A stretch of DNA of 64,000 bases from Kineosporiaceae bacterium (GCA_016794595.1 JAEUJN010000039.1:1-64000), one strand, 5' to 3'; counted from the first letter of the stretch, positions 53,519 to 62,439 are shown. The notes: generated by a model not told the origin, from the sequence alone. Program-made: numbers and translations.

Positions 53519-54967
53519 ATGATCGGCACCGGCACCCTTCCGCAGATCATCCAGGGCGGGATGGGTGTGGCAGTCTCCGACTGGCATCTCGCCCGCGCCG
53601 TCTGCCAGGCAGGCCAGCTCGGGGTGGTCTCGGGGACGGCGCTCGAGGTGGTGTGCACGCGCCGGCTGGCGGACGGCGACCCGGGCGGTGACGTCCGGCA
53701 GGCGCTCGCCGCCTTCCCGGTGCCGGAGGTCGCCCGCTGGATCGTCGAGTCCTACTTCGTCGAGGGCGGGATCGCCCCCGGAGCGGCCTACCGGCAGGTG
53801 CCCCGGCACACCCTGACCTCCTCGCGCAGGCTGCTCGAGCTCACCGCGGCGGCCAACTTCGTCGAGGTGTACCTGGCCAAGCAGGGTCACCAGGGGCCGG
53901 TCGGGATCAACTACCTGCGCAAGATCGAGCTTCCGCTGCCGGCCGCGCTGTACGGCGCGATGCTGGCCGGGGTCGACTACGTGCTGGTGGGTGCCGGCAA
54001 TCCCGGCGAGATGCCCGCCTTGACCCGAGCGCTGGCCGCGCACCGGCCGGTCACCCTGTCGGTGCGCGTGCAGGGTGCCCGATCGGGAGATGGCCTGGGG
54101 GACATGCAGTTCGACCCTGCCCAGGTCGCTCCCGACCTGGCCGCCGCGGGCGCCGCGCTGCCCGTGCCCGGGGTGCTCGCGATCGTCGCCTCGAATGACC
54201 TGGCGCGAGCCCTGGCTGAGGATCCCGCCACGCGTCCAGCCGGCTTCGTGGTCGAGGGTGCGGACGCCGGCGGGCACAACGCGCCGCCGCGTGGCCCCCG
54301 CCGGGTGGACCCGATCGGCCAGCCGATCTACGACGAGCGCGACCAGGTGGACGTGCCCGGTCTGCTCGCCCACGGCCTGCCGGTCTGGTTGGCCGGGGCC
54401 TACGGGTCCCCGGCCCGGTTGCGCGAGGCGCTGGCCGCCGGGGCGGCCGGCGTCCAGGTCGGTACCGCCTTCGCCTACTGCAACGAGTCGGGGTTCGACC
54501 CGGCGATCAAGGGGCAGGTGCACGCCGCGGTGTCCGCGGGTGAGCTGACCGTGCGCGCCGACTGGCGTGTCTCACCGACCGGTTTCCCGTTCCACGTCGC
54601 CGAGGTGCCCGGCACCCTGACCGACCCGGAGGTGGTCGGGGCCCGGACGCCGGTCTGCGACCTCGGTGCCCTGCGCTCCCCGTACGTCACGGCGGACGGC
54701 GAGGTCGACTACCGCTGCCCGGCCGAGCCGGCCAAGGCCTACCTGCGCAAGGGTGGCCGGGAGGTGAACATGCAGGGCAGGGTCTGCCTGTGCAACGCCC
54801 TGTTCGCCAGCGCCGGTTATGCCCAGCGCCGTCCGCACGGGGCGGTCGAACCCCCGTTGGTGACCTCGGGCGATGACCTCGAGGCGGTCCGGGTGTTGCT
54901 GGAACGCCGTGGTGGCCAAGGCTATTCGGCTCGGGACGTGGTCGACTACCTGCTCGGCGACGGCTGA
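53519..54967 (+). CDS. Nitronate monooxygenase-like FMN enzyme, PfaD-related
   Basis: 482 aa TIM-barrel flavoprotein: PQIIQGGMGVAVSDWHLARAV, VEGADAGGHNAPP (FMN phosphate-binding region) and VQVGTAFAY. The family includes 2-nitropropane dioxygenase/nitronate monooxygenase and the PfaD enoyl reductases; the length (over 450 aa) and C-terminal CLCNALFASAGYAQ region resemble the PfaD-like group. Substrate unassigned. GAGGAG lies 8 nt before the ATG, beyond the palindromic operator. Its 3' end overlaps the OmpA-like gene antisense by 22 bp. Confidence 0.82.
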   Translation: MIGTGTLPQIIQGGMGVAVSDWHLARAVCQAGQLGVVSGTALEVVCTRRLADGDPGGDVRQALAAFPVPEVARWIVESYFVEGGIAPGAAYRQVPRHTLTSSRRLLELTAAANFVEVYLAKQGHQGPVGINYLRKIELPLPAALYGAMLAGVDYVLVGAGNPGEMPALTRALAAHRPVTLSVRVQGARSGDGLGDMQFDPAQVAPDLAAAGAALPVPGVLAIVASNDLARALAEDPATRPAGFVVEGADAGGHNAPPRGPRRVDPIGQPIYDERDQVDVPGLLAHGLPVWLAGAYGSPARLREALAAGAAGVQVGTAFAYCNESGFDPAIKGQVHAAVSAGELTVRADWRVSPTGFPFHVAEVPGTLTDPEVVGARTPVCDLGALRSPYVTADGEVDYRCPAEPAKAYLRKGGREVNMQGRVCLCNALFASAGYAQRRPHGAVEPPLVTSGDDLEAVRVLLERRGGQGYSARDVVDYLLGDG

Positions 54968-55506
54968 GGCGTCGGCGCGCCGCGCTGGACGGCGATGATC
55001 ACCCGCCGGTTGGCCCGGCGGTTCTGCTCGGTGTCGTTCGGCATGGCCGGCAAGGCCTCACCGACGGGGATCACCTGGATCCGGGCGCGGTCGAGGTGGC
55101 CATGATCGACCAGCCACCGCGCGACCGTGGAGGCCCTGGCCAGCGCCAGTTCGAGGTTGTACTGCTCCGATCCCACGTCGTCGGTGTACCCCTCGACCCG
55201 GATCGTTCCGCGCAGGCCGGCCGTCTCCACCTCGGCGAGGATCGCTCGCAGCAGCGGGGCGGCCTCGGGGTTCAGAGCCGCTGAGTCGTGGTCGAACAGG
55301 ATGCCCGAGGGCGCGGTGTACACCGTCGAGTCGGGGTCTCGGGCGAGCGGGCCGGAGGGCCAGTCGGACGCCGGCAGCGTGGGTGAGCGCAGCGCCGTCC
55401 AGGCCCAGCCGGCCCCGATCACCAGGGCGAGTACGCCCACCGCGAGGGTGAGCGTGGTCCGGGTCGACCGCCGACCCCCCGTCGGCGTCGTGAGTGCATG
55501 CGTCAC
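54946..55506 (-). CDS. OmpA-like (PAL) domain membrane protein
   Basis: 186 aa. One membrane helix (about 20-42) and a C-terminal OmpA/MotB-type peptidoglycan-binding domain: GTIRVEGYTDDVGSEQYNLELALARASTVARWLV and NRRANRRVIIAV. It probably anchors to the wall outside the membrane. GGAGGGG precedes the GTG by about 8 nt. It converges on the nitronate monooxygenase gene with a 22-bp overlap and is divergent from the AraC gene. Confidence 0.86.
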   Translation of the reverse strand: MTHALTTPTGGRRSTRTTLTLAVGVLALVIGAGWAWTALRSPTLPASDWPSGPLARDPDSTVYTAPSGILFDHDSAALNPEAAPLLRAILAEVETAGLRGTIRVEGYTDDVGSEQYNLELALARASTVARWLVDHGHLDRARIQVIPVGEALPAMPNDTEQNRRANRRVIIAVQRGAPTPQPSPSR

Positions 55507-55571
55507 AAGCCACCCCTCCCCAGTGGATCAACGCGATCGTACGCCTCGCCGGCTCCTGCCAGACTCTCGGT

Positions 55572-56126
55572 ATGAGCTCCACGTCCCTGCCGCCGAGCCG
55601 TCACCTGGTGCGGGCCAAGGACCTTGCCGATGCCCGCTACGCCGAGCCGATCACGGTGGCCGACATGGCGGCCGCGGCGATGCTCTCACCCGCGCACTTC
55701 AGCCGGCAGTTCGCGCGGGCCTTCGGTGAGAGCCCGCACCGGTACCTGCTCAGTCGTCGGCTCGAGCGGGCAGCGACGCTGCTGCGGGCCACGGACTGGC
55801 CGGTGGCGCGGGTGTGCATGTCGGTGGGGCTGAGCAGTGTGGGATCGTTCACCTCCAGCTTCAGCCGGATGTTCGGGCTCTCCCCGGCCGCCTACCGGGC
55901 CGCCAATCCCCCCGCCGCCCAGCTGGCCCGGGTGCCCGCGTGTGTGCTGCGGGTGTACGGCCGGCCGGTGGTCCGGACGGCGCGCGCCGGGCAGGCGCAC
56001 AGGGCAGAGCAGGTGAGCACGATTCGAGAAGACGCCGGTCCCACACCACCCGTAGAACTGGTGACCACCAGTCGGCGGGCCGGAGAACAGGGGCCCGCCC
56101 ACCCCGTACCCGAGGAGTCCCGATGA
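55572..56126 (+). CDS. AraC-family regulator, short
   Basis: 184 aa, consisting of an AraC helix-turn-helix pair (about residues 15-115: ARYAEPITVADMAAAAMLSPAHFSRQF and SVGLSSVGSFTSSFSRMFG) followed by a basic, Pro-rich tail with no sensor domain. CAGACT ends 6 nt upstream of the ATG. The stop overlaps the ATG of a VOC protein gene (ATGA), so regulator and VOC protein form one operon. Confidence 0.87.
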   Translation: MSSTSLPPSRHLVRAKDLADARYAEPITVADMAAAAMLSPAHFSRQFARAFGESPHRYLLSRRLERAATLLRATDWPVARVCMSVGLSSVGSFTSSFSRMFGLSPAAYRAANPPAAQLARVPACVLRVYGRPVVRTARAGQAHRAEQVSTIREDAGPTPPVELVTTSRRAGEQGPAHPVPEESR

Positions 56127-56551
56127 TCCGCATCACCACGACGCAGCTGTGGGTTCACGACCAGGACGAGGCCCTGGCCTTCTACACCGACAAGGTCGGC
56201 ATGGAGGTCAAGGAGGACGTCACCGTGCCCGAGATGGGCAACTTCCGGTGGTTGACGGTGGCTCCGCCCGGGCAGGACGACATCGCGATCGTGCTGATGG
56301 CGATCCCCGGGCCGCCGATCGCCGACCAGGCCATGGGCGAGGCGATCCGCGACCTGATGGGCAAGGGCATGGCCGGCGCGGTGTTCCTGACCACCGATGA
56401 CTGCGAGAAGGCCTACGAGGAGATGTCAGCCCGCGGCGTGGAGTTCACCGAACCACCGCAGCGGCAGCTCTACGGCATCGACTGCGGGTTCCGCGACCCG
56501 TCCGGAAACACCCTGCGGCTGACCCAACCGGACACCTCGTTCGGGAAGTGA
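56123..56551 (+). CDS. VOC-superfamily (glyoxalase/bleomycin-resistance) protein
   Basis: 142 aa, one VOC domain: TTTQLWVHDQDEALAFYTDKVGM, AGAVFLTTDDCEKAYEEM and FRDPSGNTLRLTQP. Members include glyoxalase I, dioxygenases and antibiotic-binding proteins, so a specific activity is not assignable. GAGGAG lies 7 nt before the ATG. Coupled with the AraC gene, it is probably its regulated target. Confidence 0.87.
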   Translation: MIRITTTQLWVHDQDEALAFYTDKVGMEVKEDVTVPEMGNFRWLTVAPPGQDDIAIVLMAIPGPPIADQAMGEAIRDLMGKGMAGAVFLTTDDCEKAYEEMSARGVEFTEPPQRQLYGIDCGFRDPSGNTLRLTQPDTSFGK

Positions 56552-56588
56552 GCCTCCGTGAGCCCTGGGGTCGCATCGGCATGACCGG

Positions 56589-57320
56589 ATGAACGTCTCC
56601 AGTGAGGTTCGGGCGCTCGATGAGTCGATCCGGCAGGCCGGCCGACCCGAGCGGGCCGAGGGCGAGCGGCGCTACCTGAAGAGCGAGCTGGTGCACTACG
56701 GCTCGGCCGTGCCGGTGCTCCGGACGGCGGTGCGCGGCTTCCTCCGGAGCCGGCCCGACCTCGAGCACGACCAGCTCATCAGCCTGGCCACCGAGCTGTG
56801 GTGCCGACCGGAGACGGCGCCGGTGCACGAGCGGCGCCTGGCCGCCGTCCTGCTTCTGGCCCAGCGGGTTCGGCTGCTCGGTCCGGACGACGTGCCGTTG
56901 CTCGAGCAGCTGATCCGGCAGGGGCGTACCTGGGCCTTGGTCGACCCGCTGGCCACGGATGTCGCCGGACCGCTGCTGGATCAACAGGATTGGGCCGATC
57001 CGGTGCTGGAGAGGTGGGCCGGCGACGCGGACTTCTGGATTCGGCGAGCCGCCCTGCTGGCCCACCTGCGCCCGCTACGAGCCGGGGAGGGCGACCTCGA
57101 CCGCTTCCTGAGGCTGGCCGACGGCATGCTGGAGGAGCGGGAGTTCTTCATCCGCAAGGCGATCGGGTGGGTGCTGCGCGAGACCGGCCGCCGCCGTCCG
57201 GACGAGGTTCTCGCCTGGTTGCTTCCCCGGGCCCGCCGAGCCAGCGGTCTCACCCTGCGCGAGGCCACGAGACACCTCCCCGACGCCGCTCGCACCAACC
57301 TGCTCATGCTCCGCGGGTGA
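56589..57320 (+). CDS. AlkD-like HEAT-repeat DNA alkylation repair protein
   Basis: 243 aa of HEAT-like helices with the AlkD-type segments GERRYLKSELVHYGSAVPVLR and FFIRKAIGWVLRETGRRRPDEV. These enzymes remove bulky or positively charged alkylated bases without base flipping. The last eight codons and the TGA (TNLLMLRG) are encoded by the left arm of palindromic element copy 4, so the element has set the C-terminus of this protein. A HEAT-repeat protein without glycosylase activity is the alternative. Confidence 0.8.
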   Translation: MNVSSEVRALDESIRQAGRPERAEGERRYLKSELVHYGSAVPVLRTAVRGFLRSRPDLEHDQLISLATELWCRPETAPVHERRLAAVLLLAQRVRLLGPDDVPLLEQLIRQGRTWALVDPLATDVAGPLLDQQDWADPVLERWAGDADFWIRRAALLAHLRPLRAGEGDLDRFLRLADGMLEEREFFIRKAIGWVLRETGRRRPDEVLAWLLPRARRASGLTLREATRHLPDAARTNLLMLRG

Positions 57321-57411
57321 CCGGCGATGATCGGACAGTGGTGACGAATGCGGCGAACTGACAGTCAGCTGCGGAGCATGAGCAGTCGGCCGAGGAGCAT
57401 GACCTGGTGGG
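57295..57411. repeat. Palindromic intergenic element, copy 4
   Basis: Left arm CAACCTGCTCATGCTCCGC overlaps the end of the AlkD-like gene; right side CTGCGGAGCATGAGC followed by CGAGGAGCATGACC and a G-rich run. It separates the AlkD-like gene from the broken S1-domain gene. Confidence 0.8.
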
Positions 57412-57707
57412 GAAGGACTGGCGGGAGGGTGGTGAGCCGCCTCCTGCTGGGGGTCCGTGTCAGCTGATCCCCCACCTGGACGACGCAGCCTGGGCCCGTT
57501 TCTCGGCCACCCACACCGTGGGTGAACTTGGTGGACGGGCAGGTGATCGAGCTCGTGCCGTTCGGGGCATTCGTCCGGGTCGACGGTGTCGACGGGCTGG
57601 CTCCCGGGAGCGAGTGGCCCACCACTCCTGAGACCGGCAATCGGCTTCGGGCTCGGATCCTGGCCATCGACCCGGTGCTCCGGCGGTTCAGTCTCGGGCT
57701 GGCCTGA
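57407..57707 (+). pseudogene. S1-type RNA-binding domain gene, frameshifted remnant
   Basis: One frame encodes WARFSATHTVGE (57491-57526); the next frame resumes VDGQVIELVPFGAFVRVDGVDGLAPGSEW through RRFSLGLA and stop at 57707. Joined, they form a normal S1/OB segment; one extra base in the CTTG at 57527-57530 explains the shift. The whole would be about 100 aa, upstream limit uncertain. It could be an authentic pseudogene, a sequencing error, or a short S1 domain started at the GTG at 57522. Confidence 0.6.
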
Positions 57708-57822
57708 CCCTGATGGCCATCGGGGCCCGCTGCCGTCCGCCATGGGCGGCGGCGGGTCCCGGTGACCGCGGGCGGCAGTCGAGCGTGGTGCCCGGCAGGC
57801 AGAGGGATGCCATGCTCGTCGG

Positions 57823-58272
57823 ATGACCCTCTACGAAGCGGCCGGCGGCGACGCGGGGTTGTTGCGCCTGGCCGAGGCGTGGCATCGACGGGTGATGGCC
57901 GACGAGGTCGTGTCGCATGCGTTCGGTCACGGCTTCCGTCCCGATCACACGCCTCGATTGGCGGCCTACTGGGCCGAGGCGCTCGGCGGTCCGGCGGCCT
58001 ACTCCCAGACCTACGGCGACGAGAGCCTCGTCGTGCGGTTGCACAGCGGCAACGGGGTCCACGAGGAGATGGACCAGAGAGCGATCGCGTGTTTCGACGC
58101 GGCTCTGGGGGATGCCGGTCTGGCGGACGACGAACGCGTCAGGGCCGCCCTGCACGACTACTTCGCCTGGGCCACCATGACGTCGATGGCCGGGTACCCC
58201 CACTCGCCGGACGACGTCCCCGAGGGTCTGCAGATCCCCCGGTGGGGCTGGGACGGCCTGCAGTCCGGCTGA
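57823..58272 (+). CDS. Group II truncated haemoglobin
   Basis: 149 aa 2-on-2 globin: FGHGFRPDHTPRLAAYWAEALGGPAAYS, then VVRLHSGNGVHEEM with the likely proximal His74, and FAWATMTSM near the C-terminus. It resembles actinobacterial globins related to trHbO but does not fit canonical GlbO exactly; it probably binds oxygen or NO. CATGCT ends 6 nt before the ATG, so probably leaderless. Copy 5 of the palindromic element follows 15 bp after the stop. Confidence 0.82.
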   Translation: MTLYEAAGGDAGLLRLAEAWHRRVMADEVVSHAFGHGFRPDHTPRLAAYWAEALGGPAAYSQTYGDESLVVRLHSGNGVHEEMDQRAIACFDAALGDAGLADDERVRAALHDYFAWATMTSMAGYPHSPDDVPEGLQIPRWGWDGLQSG

Positions 58273-58286
58273 CTGCTCCGGTTCCG

Positions 58287-58401
58287 AAACCCGCTCATGC
58301 TCCGCAGCTGACGACTCGTGATCAGACAAATGGGATTTATCGGACGGATGGACAGTCGCCTGCGGAGTATGGCCGGGCGGCTGCGGAGCATGAGCGGGTT
58401 G
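58287..58401. repeat. Palindromic intergenic element, copy 5 (best-preserved)
   Basis: Perfect 21-bp terminal arms at 58288-58308 and 58380-58400 (arm opens AACCCGCTCATGCTCC), with a further CTGCGGAGTATG at 58360-58371. It lies between the haemoglobin and S9 peptidase stops (15 and 10 bp away) and reads into the G-rich run before the peptidase stop. Confidence 0.9.
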
Positions 58402-58410
58402 GGGTGGGGG

Positions 58411-60297
58411 TCAGGTGGGGGGTTGGGTTCGGCCGCCGAGGTGTTCGGCCAGGAATGCCTCGGCGGCGGCGTACATGCGCTCGCGGTTCTGCGGCTTGGC
58501 CAGGCCGTGGCCCTCGTCCTCGAACAGCAGGTAGGAGTGCGGTAATCCCTTCTCGCGCAACGCTTCCACGATCTGTTCGGCCTCAGACTGCTTGACCCGG
58601 GGGTCGTTGGCGCCCTGCACGATCAGCAGCGGGATCCGGATCCGGTCGACGTGGGTCAGCGGGGACGCCTCACGCACCAGGTCGGCCTCGGTCTCGGGAT
58701 TGCCCACGCGCTGGTGCATCATCGCGAGCAGTGGCTTCCAGTACTCGGGCACCGAGGCCAGCAGGGTGGCGATGTTCGAGGGGCCGACGATGTCCACCCC
58801 GCACCGGTACAGCTCCGGGGTGAACACCGCACCGGCGAGCACTGCGTACCCGCCGTAGGAGCCGCCGTAGATCCCCACCCGCGCCGGGTCGACCCAGCCC
58901 TGGTCGACCACGAACGCCACCGCGTCGGTCAGGTCGTCCTGCATCGCCCGACCCCACTGCTTGTCCCCGGCGTTCAGGAACGCCTTGCCGTACCCGGTCG
59001 AGGCGCGGAAGTTCACCTGCACGCACACGTAGCCGCGGTTGGCCATCCACTGCGCCTCGGCGTGGAAGCCCCAGTGATCGCGGGCCCACGGCCCACCGTG
59101 CACGTTCAGGACGGCGGGCAGCCCGGCGCGCTCCACCCCCGGTGGGAAGGTCAGGTACCCGTGGATCTCCAGCCCGTCCCGGGCGGTGAACGAGAACGGC
59201 TCCATCGGGGCCAGCGTGCCGGGGTCCAGCTCCGCCAGCTGTCGGCGGTGGGGGAACAGGAAGCGGGCGGTCCCGCTCTCGGCGTCGTACAGGTGGTAGG
59301 CGATGGCGGCGTCACTGGGCGCCACGCTGACGATCCACCAGCGCCCGGTGCGCTCGCGCCGTCCGACGTGCAGGTCGCCGTCGCCCACCGCACGCAGCCG
59401 ATCGAGGTGGACGGCGAGCGCGGCGTCCAGCACCTGGAGCTCCTGCCGGTCGCGGATCACCTCCACCGCCTGCACCTCGCCGGTGGCCGGATCCTGCCAG
59501 ACCCCGCCGATGTCGTAGGCGTCATCGGCGGCCAGAACCTCAACCCGCGCAACGGGTTCGCCGCCCCCGGCGCTCGCCGGCAACTCGTGCCGCTCCAACC
59601 GGGTCGCGTTGACGCCCACGCTGGACAGCACCAGCAGCGCCCCGCTGCGGGTGAACCCCAGCACGCCGGACGACGATGCGTCGTCCGGGGGGATCTCGAG
59701 ATAGGGCCGGTAGTCCCCGTCACGGCCGAGGTGGATCGTGGTCGACCCGTCCGGGTTCATGGTGGTTCCCCCGCGCACGGTCAGGTCGGTGTCGATCTGC
59801 CAGTCCACGAAACCGGGGTTCTCGGCCACCAGGCTCAGCTCACCGGTGAGCAGGTCGAACCGATGGACGTCGTGCAACTGCGGCACCCGGTTGTTGAGCG
59901 CGATCAGGACGGTGGTCGGGTGCCACCGGTTGTGGCCCAGGATTCGGGCCTGGATCCCGTCGCCCGGGGTGATCAGGCGCGGCTCGGTGGCCCCCGCTGC
60001 CGGATCGGCAGTCAGGTCGAGCAGGTACAACCGCCAGTTCTCGTCGCCGTCCCGGTCCTGGGCGTAGAGCAGGTGCCGGTCGTCATGGCAGAACAGGTAG
60101 TCGCGCACGCCGCGATCCCGGTCGTGGGTGACCGCCCGAGCCGGTGAGGAACCGTCACGCGGTGCGACCCAGAGGTTGAGCACACCCTCCTCGGGCGCGA
60201 CCCATCCCAGCTGAGAGCCGTCGGGAGAGACCGTGGGGGAGAGGTGGTCCGGGTTGCCGAACAGGACCGACCGCTGGATGAGTTGGGGGAGTGCCAT
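58411..60297 (-). CDS. S9 family prolyl oligopeptidase-type peptidase
   Basis: 628 aa. An N-terminal beta-propeller region ([25 protein letters not shown] and similar) and a C-terminal alpha/beta hydrolase with Ser480 (GGSYGG), Asp565 (GANDPRV) and His597 (EGHGL). These enzymes hydrolyse short peptides or acyl-peptides. No signal peptide, so cytoplasmic. TAGGGT ends 6 nt before the ATG, so the transcript is probably leaderless. The message reads towards palindromic element copy 5. Confidence 0.92.
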   Translation of the reverse strand: MALPQLIQRSVLFGNPDHLSPTVSPDGSQLGWVAPEEGVLNLWVAPRDGSSPARAVTHDRDRGVRDYLFCHDDRHLLYAQDRDGDENWRLYLLDLTADPAAGATEPRLITPGDGIQARILGHNRWHPTTVLIALNNRVPQLHDVHRFDLLTGELSLVAENPGFVDWQIDTDLTVRGGTTMNPDGSTTIHLGRDGDYRPYLEIPPDDASSSGVLGFTRSGALLVLSSVGVNATRLERHELPASAGGGEPVARVEVLAADDAYDIGGVWQDPATGEVQAVEVIRDRQELQVLDAALAVHLDRLRAVGDGDLHVGRRERTGRWWIVSVAPSDAAIAYHLYDAESGTARFLFPHRRQLAELDPGTLAPMEPFSFTARDGLEIHGYLTFPPGVERAGLPAVLNVHGGPWARDHWGFHAEAQWMANRGYVCVQVNFRASTGYGKAFLNAGDKQWGRAMQDDLTDAVAFVVDQGWVDPARVGIYGGSYGGYAVLAGAVFTPELYRCGVDIVGPSNIATLLASVPEYWKPLLAMMHQRVGNPETEADLVREASPLTHVDRIRIPLLIVQGANDPRVKQSEAEQIVEALREKGLPHSYLLFEDEGHGLAKPQNRERMYAAAEAFLAEHLGGRTQPPT

Positions 60298-60303
60298 CGT
60301 CCG

Positions 60304-60309
60304 ACCCTA
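60304..60309 (-). promoter_or_regulatory. Minus-10 box of the S9 peptidase gene
   Basis: TAGGGT on the minus strand ends 6 nt before the ATG at 60297; no Shine-Dalgarno is present. Confidence 0.45.
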
Positions 60310-60382
60310 GTCGGCCCAGGCAGAGCCAGTGGACGGGCTCGCTGCGCCGGCTGTTCGCGGCCATCACTCGAGCACCCGCCGC

Positions 60383-61228
60383 TCACCGCCGGCGCTGACA
60401 CCGCCCGCACCAGAACAGGGAGCGTCCGGCCAGCAGCTGGGTGCGGATCCGCGAGCCGCACACCGGGCAGGGTTGGCCGGCCCGCTTGTAGACCGACGAT
60501 GCCCGGGGGCCGGCGCCGATCCGTCCGGTGGCGGCCAGTTCGGCGCGTGCGGCCTCGACATCGGCGGGCACGGTGATGATGCGGCCCGAGGCCACCCCGA
60601 GCGGCATCAGCGCGACCAGGTCATCCCAGACCGCCTGCCAGCTGGCCGGTTTGACCTCGGTGCCGGCAGTGAACGGGTTGAGCCGCAGCCGGAACAGCAC
60701 CTCGCAGCGGTACACGTTGCCGACCCCGGCGATGATCGACTGGTCCATCAGCAGTTCGGCGATCGCCCGCCGGCTGCGCCGGATCCGCTCCCAGGCCGGG
60801 GCCGGGTCCGCGTCCGGCTGCAGCGGATCGGGCCCGAGCCGGCCTCGAACGGTGGCCGCCTCCTGCGCGGTGATCACGGCACACAGCGTCGGCCCGCGCA
60901 GGTCGGCCAGGTGGGTCTCGTTGACCAGCCGCAGCCTCACCTGCCCGGTACGCGGGACGTCGTCCCAGGCCTGCCGCGGCAGGGGCCGGGCGAAGCGGGT
61001 CACCGAGAACGAGCCGATCAGGCCCAGATGGACGTTGAGGTAGAGCTCGTGATCGAAGGCCATCAGCAGGTGCTTGCCGTGGGCCTCGACCCGTAGCACC
61101 CCGTGCCCGTCGAGCAGGGCGGCACCCTCGGCGAACCGGCCCTGGGGGCTGGTGACTCGCGGGGTGCTGCCGGCGAAGGCGGAGTCCAGATCGCGGGCCA
61201 GCGCGTGCAGAGTGTGGCCTTCGGGCAT
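60383..61228 (-). CDS. nei: Nei-type (endonuclease VIII-like) DNA glycosylase
   Basis: 281 aa. N-terminal PEGH with Pro2, the H2TH motif IIAGVGNVYRCEVLF and a C-terminal zinc finger with Cys254, Cys257, Cys274 and Cys277. The PEG N-terminus and KHLLMAFD region match actinobacterial Nei2-type enzymes that remove oxidised pyrimidines. Together with the Fpg-like enzyme at 41055 there are two such enzymes in the window. It is separated from the S9 gene by 85 bp and from HMG-CoA lyase by a repeat-containing gap. Confidence 0.9.
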   Translation of the reverse strand: MPEGHTLHALARDLDSAFAGSTPRVTSPQGRFAEGAALLDGHGVLRVEAHGKHLLMAFDHELYLNVHLGLIGSFSVTRFARPLPRQAWDDVPRTGQVRLRLVNETHLADLRGPTLCAVITAQEAATVRGRLGPDPLQPDADPAPAWERIRRSRRAIAELLMDQSIIAGVGNVYRCEVLFRLRLNPFTAGTEVKPASWQAVWDDLVALMPLGVASGRIITVPADVEAARAELAATGRIGAGPRASSVYKRAGQPCPVCGSRIRTQLLAGRSLFWCGRCQRRR

Positions 61229-61317
61229 GCGCCGACCCTCTCATGCACCCCACGTGGGCACCCCACTCACCTCTCACGCACCCAGCGGTCGCCGCGGGCC
61301 CTTCGGGTGATCACCGT

Positions 61318-61408
61318 GAAGATCACGGTGAGGGATTCGTGACACTGCGAAGATCACGGTGAGGAGTTCGTGTGCTCGGGCATCGACGATACCCTCACCG
61401 TGATCTTC
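61318..61408. repeat. Hairpin with duplicated GATCACGGTGAGG arms
   Basis: GAAGATCACGGTGAGG occurs at 61318-61333 and 61349-61364, and its exact reverse complement at 61393-61408. The second copy and the inverse form a 16-bp stem with a 28-nt loop. Lying in the 287-bp gap before the Nei start and after the HMG-CoA lyase stop, it may be a terminator or a remnant of another mobile palindrome. Confidence 0.7.
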
Positions 61409-61515
61409 AACGATCCGGGGCGGCAGTGGTCCCCGGGCGATCCCCCGGGCGATCCCCCGGCGGGCGGCCCTCGGTGAGCCACGGTCTTGGGCGCCCGGGC
61501 GTCCCCGAGCGGCAC

Positions 61516-62439
61516 TCAGCGGGGGAATCCCCCGGCGTGCCCCAGCAGGGCAGGAGTGGGCCGGCCGAGCGCCTCACCGATCCACAGCCCGGTCTCGGCC
61601 AGTCCCCCCAGATCCAGCCCGGTCCGGAACCCGCTGCGCTGCAACAGGTACTGCAGGTCCTCGGTGGCGATGTTGCCGGTCGCGTTCGGCGCGAAGGGGC
61701 ACCCGCCGACGCCGCCGATCGAGGCGTCGAGCACGTGTACCCCGGCCTGTACGGCGGCGATCGCGTTGGCGTAACCGGTGTTGCGGGTGTTGTGGAAGTG
61801 CGCCCGCACCCGCAGCCGGTCATCGATCGACCGCATCCCGGCCACCAGGTCGGTGACCTGCGCGGGCACCCCCACGCCGATGGTGTCCGCAATGGCGATC
61901 TCGCGATAGCCGGCCTCGACCAGTGCCCTGACCGTGTCGAGCACCTGCGCCGGCGCCACCTCGCCGTCGAACGGGCAGCCGAAGCAGGTGGTGATCACCA
62001 CGGACGCCGCCAGCCCCGCAGCGCGCGCTCGCTCGGCGAGGTCGGCGGCGGCCGCGAGCAGTTCGGCTCGTGAGGCGTTCTGGTTGCGCCGGGCGAACCC
62101 CTCGCTGGCCGAGACCACCACGTTCACCTCGTCGACCCCGGCCGCGACCGCCCGGTCGAACCCGCGGGGGTTGAGCACCAGCCCGATGAACGACACCGCG
62201 TCGGGGTCGGCCACCCCGGCCAGGAAGGACGGCTCACGGACGGCGGCCATCACGTCCTCGGCGTCCGCCATCTGGGGCACCAGCCGGGGGTGGACGAAGC
62301 TGACCGCCTCGATCCGCCGGACGCCGGCCGCCAGCGCCCGCCGGATCAGCTCTACCTTGACCGTCGTCGGCAGCACGACGGCCTCGTTCTGCAGGCCGTC
62401 GCGCGGCCCCACCTCGACGATCTGGACGTCGCCGGGCAC
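61516..62439 (-). CDS. Hydroxymethylglutaryl-CoA lyase
   Basis: 307 aa from GTG 62439, preceded by GGGGTGA and matching the family N-terminus (VQIVEVGPRDGLQNE). Motifs: GPRDGLQNE with the catalytic Asp, HFHNTRNTGY metal ligands and GGVGGCPFAPNATGN with the catalytic Cys. It cleaves HMG-CoA to acetyl-CoA and acetoacetate in leucine catabolism. The frame runs upstream to an ATG at 62544 through four in-frame GTG-AAC-GGT-type codons in a 12-bp repeat, so longer forms are possible. It is divergent from a membrane protein. Confidence 0.9.
   Translation of the reverse strand: MPGDVQIVEVGPRDGLQNEAVVLPTTVKVELIRRALAAGVRRIEAVSFVHPRLVPQMADAEDVMAAVREPSFLAGVADPDAVSFIGLVLNPRGFDRAVAAGVDEVNVVVSASEGFARRNQNASRAELLAAAADLAERARAAGLAASVVITTCFGCPFDGEVAPAQVLDTVRALVEAGYREIAIADTIGVGVPAQVTDLVAGMRSIDDRLRVRAHFHNTRNTGYANAIAAVQAGVHVLDASIGGVGGCPFAPNATGNIATEDLQYLLQRSGFRTGLDLGGLAETGLWIGEALGRPTPALLGHAGGFPR

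Noticed and set aside
40918-58401. CRISPR array made of the repeated palindromes
   Set aside because: Repeats are kilobases apart with genes between; no spacers, no cas genes.
58651-60147. 498-codon frame antisense to the S9 peptidase
   Set aside because: Peptidase motifs are on the other strand; the frame has no domain.
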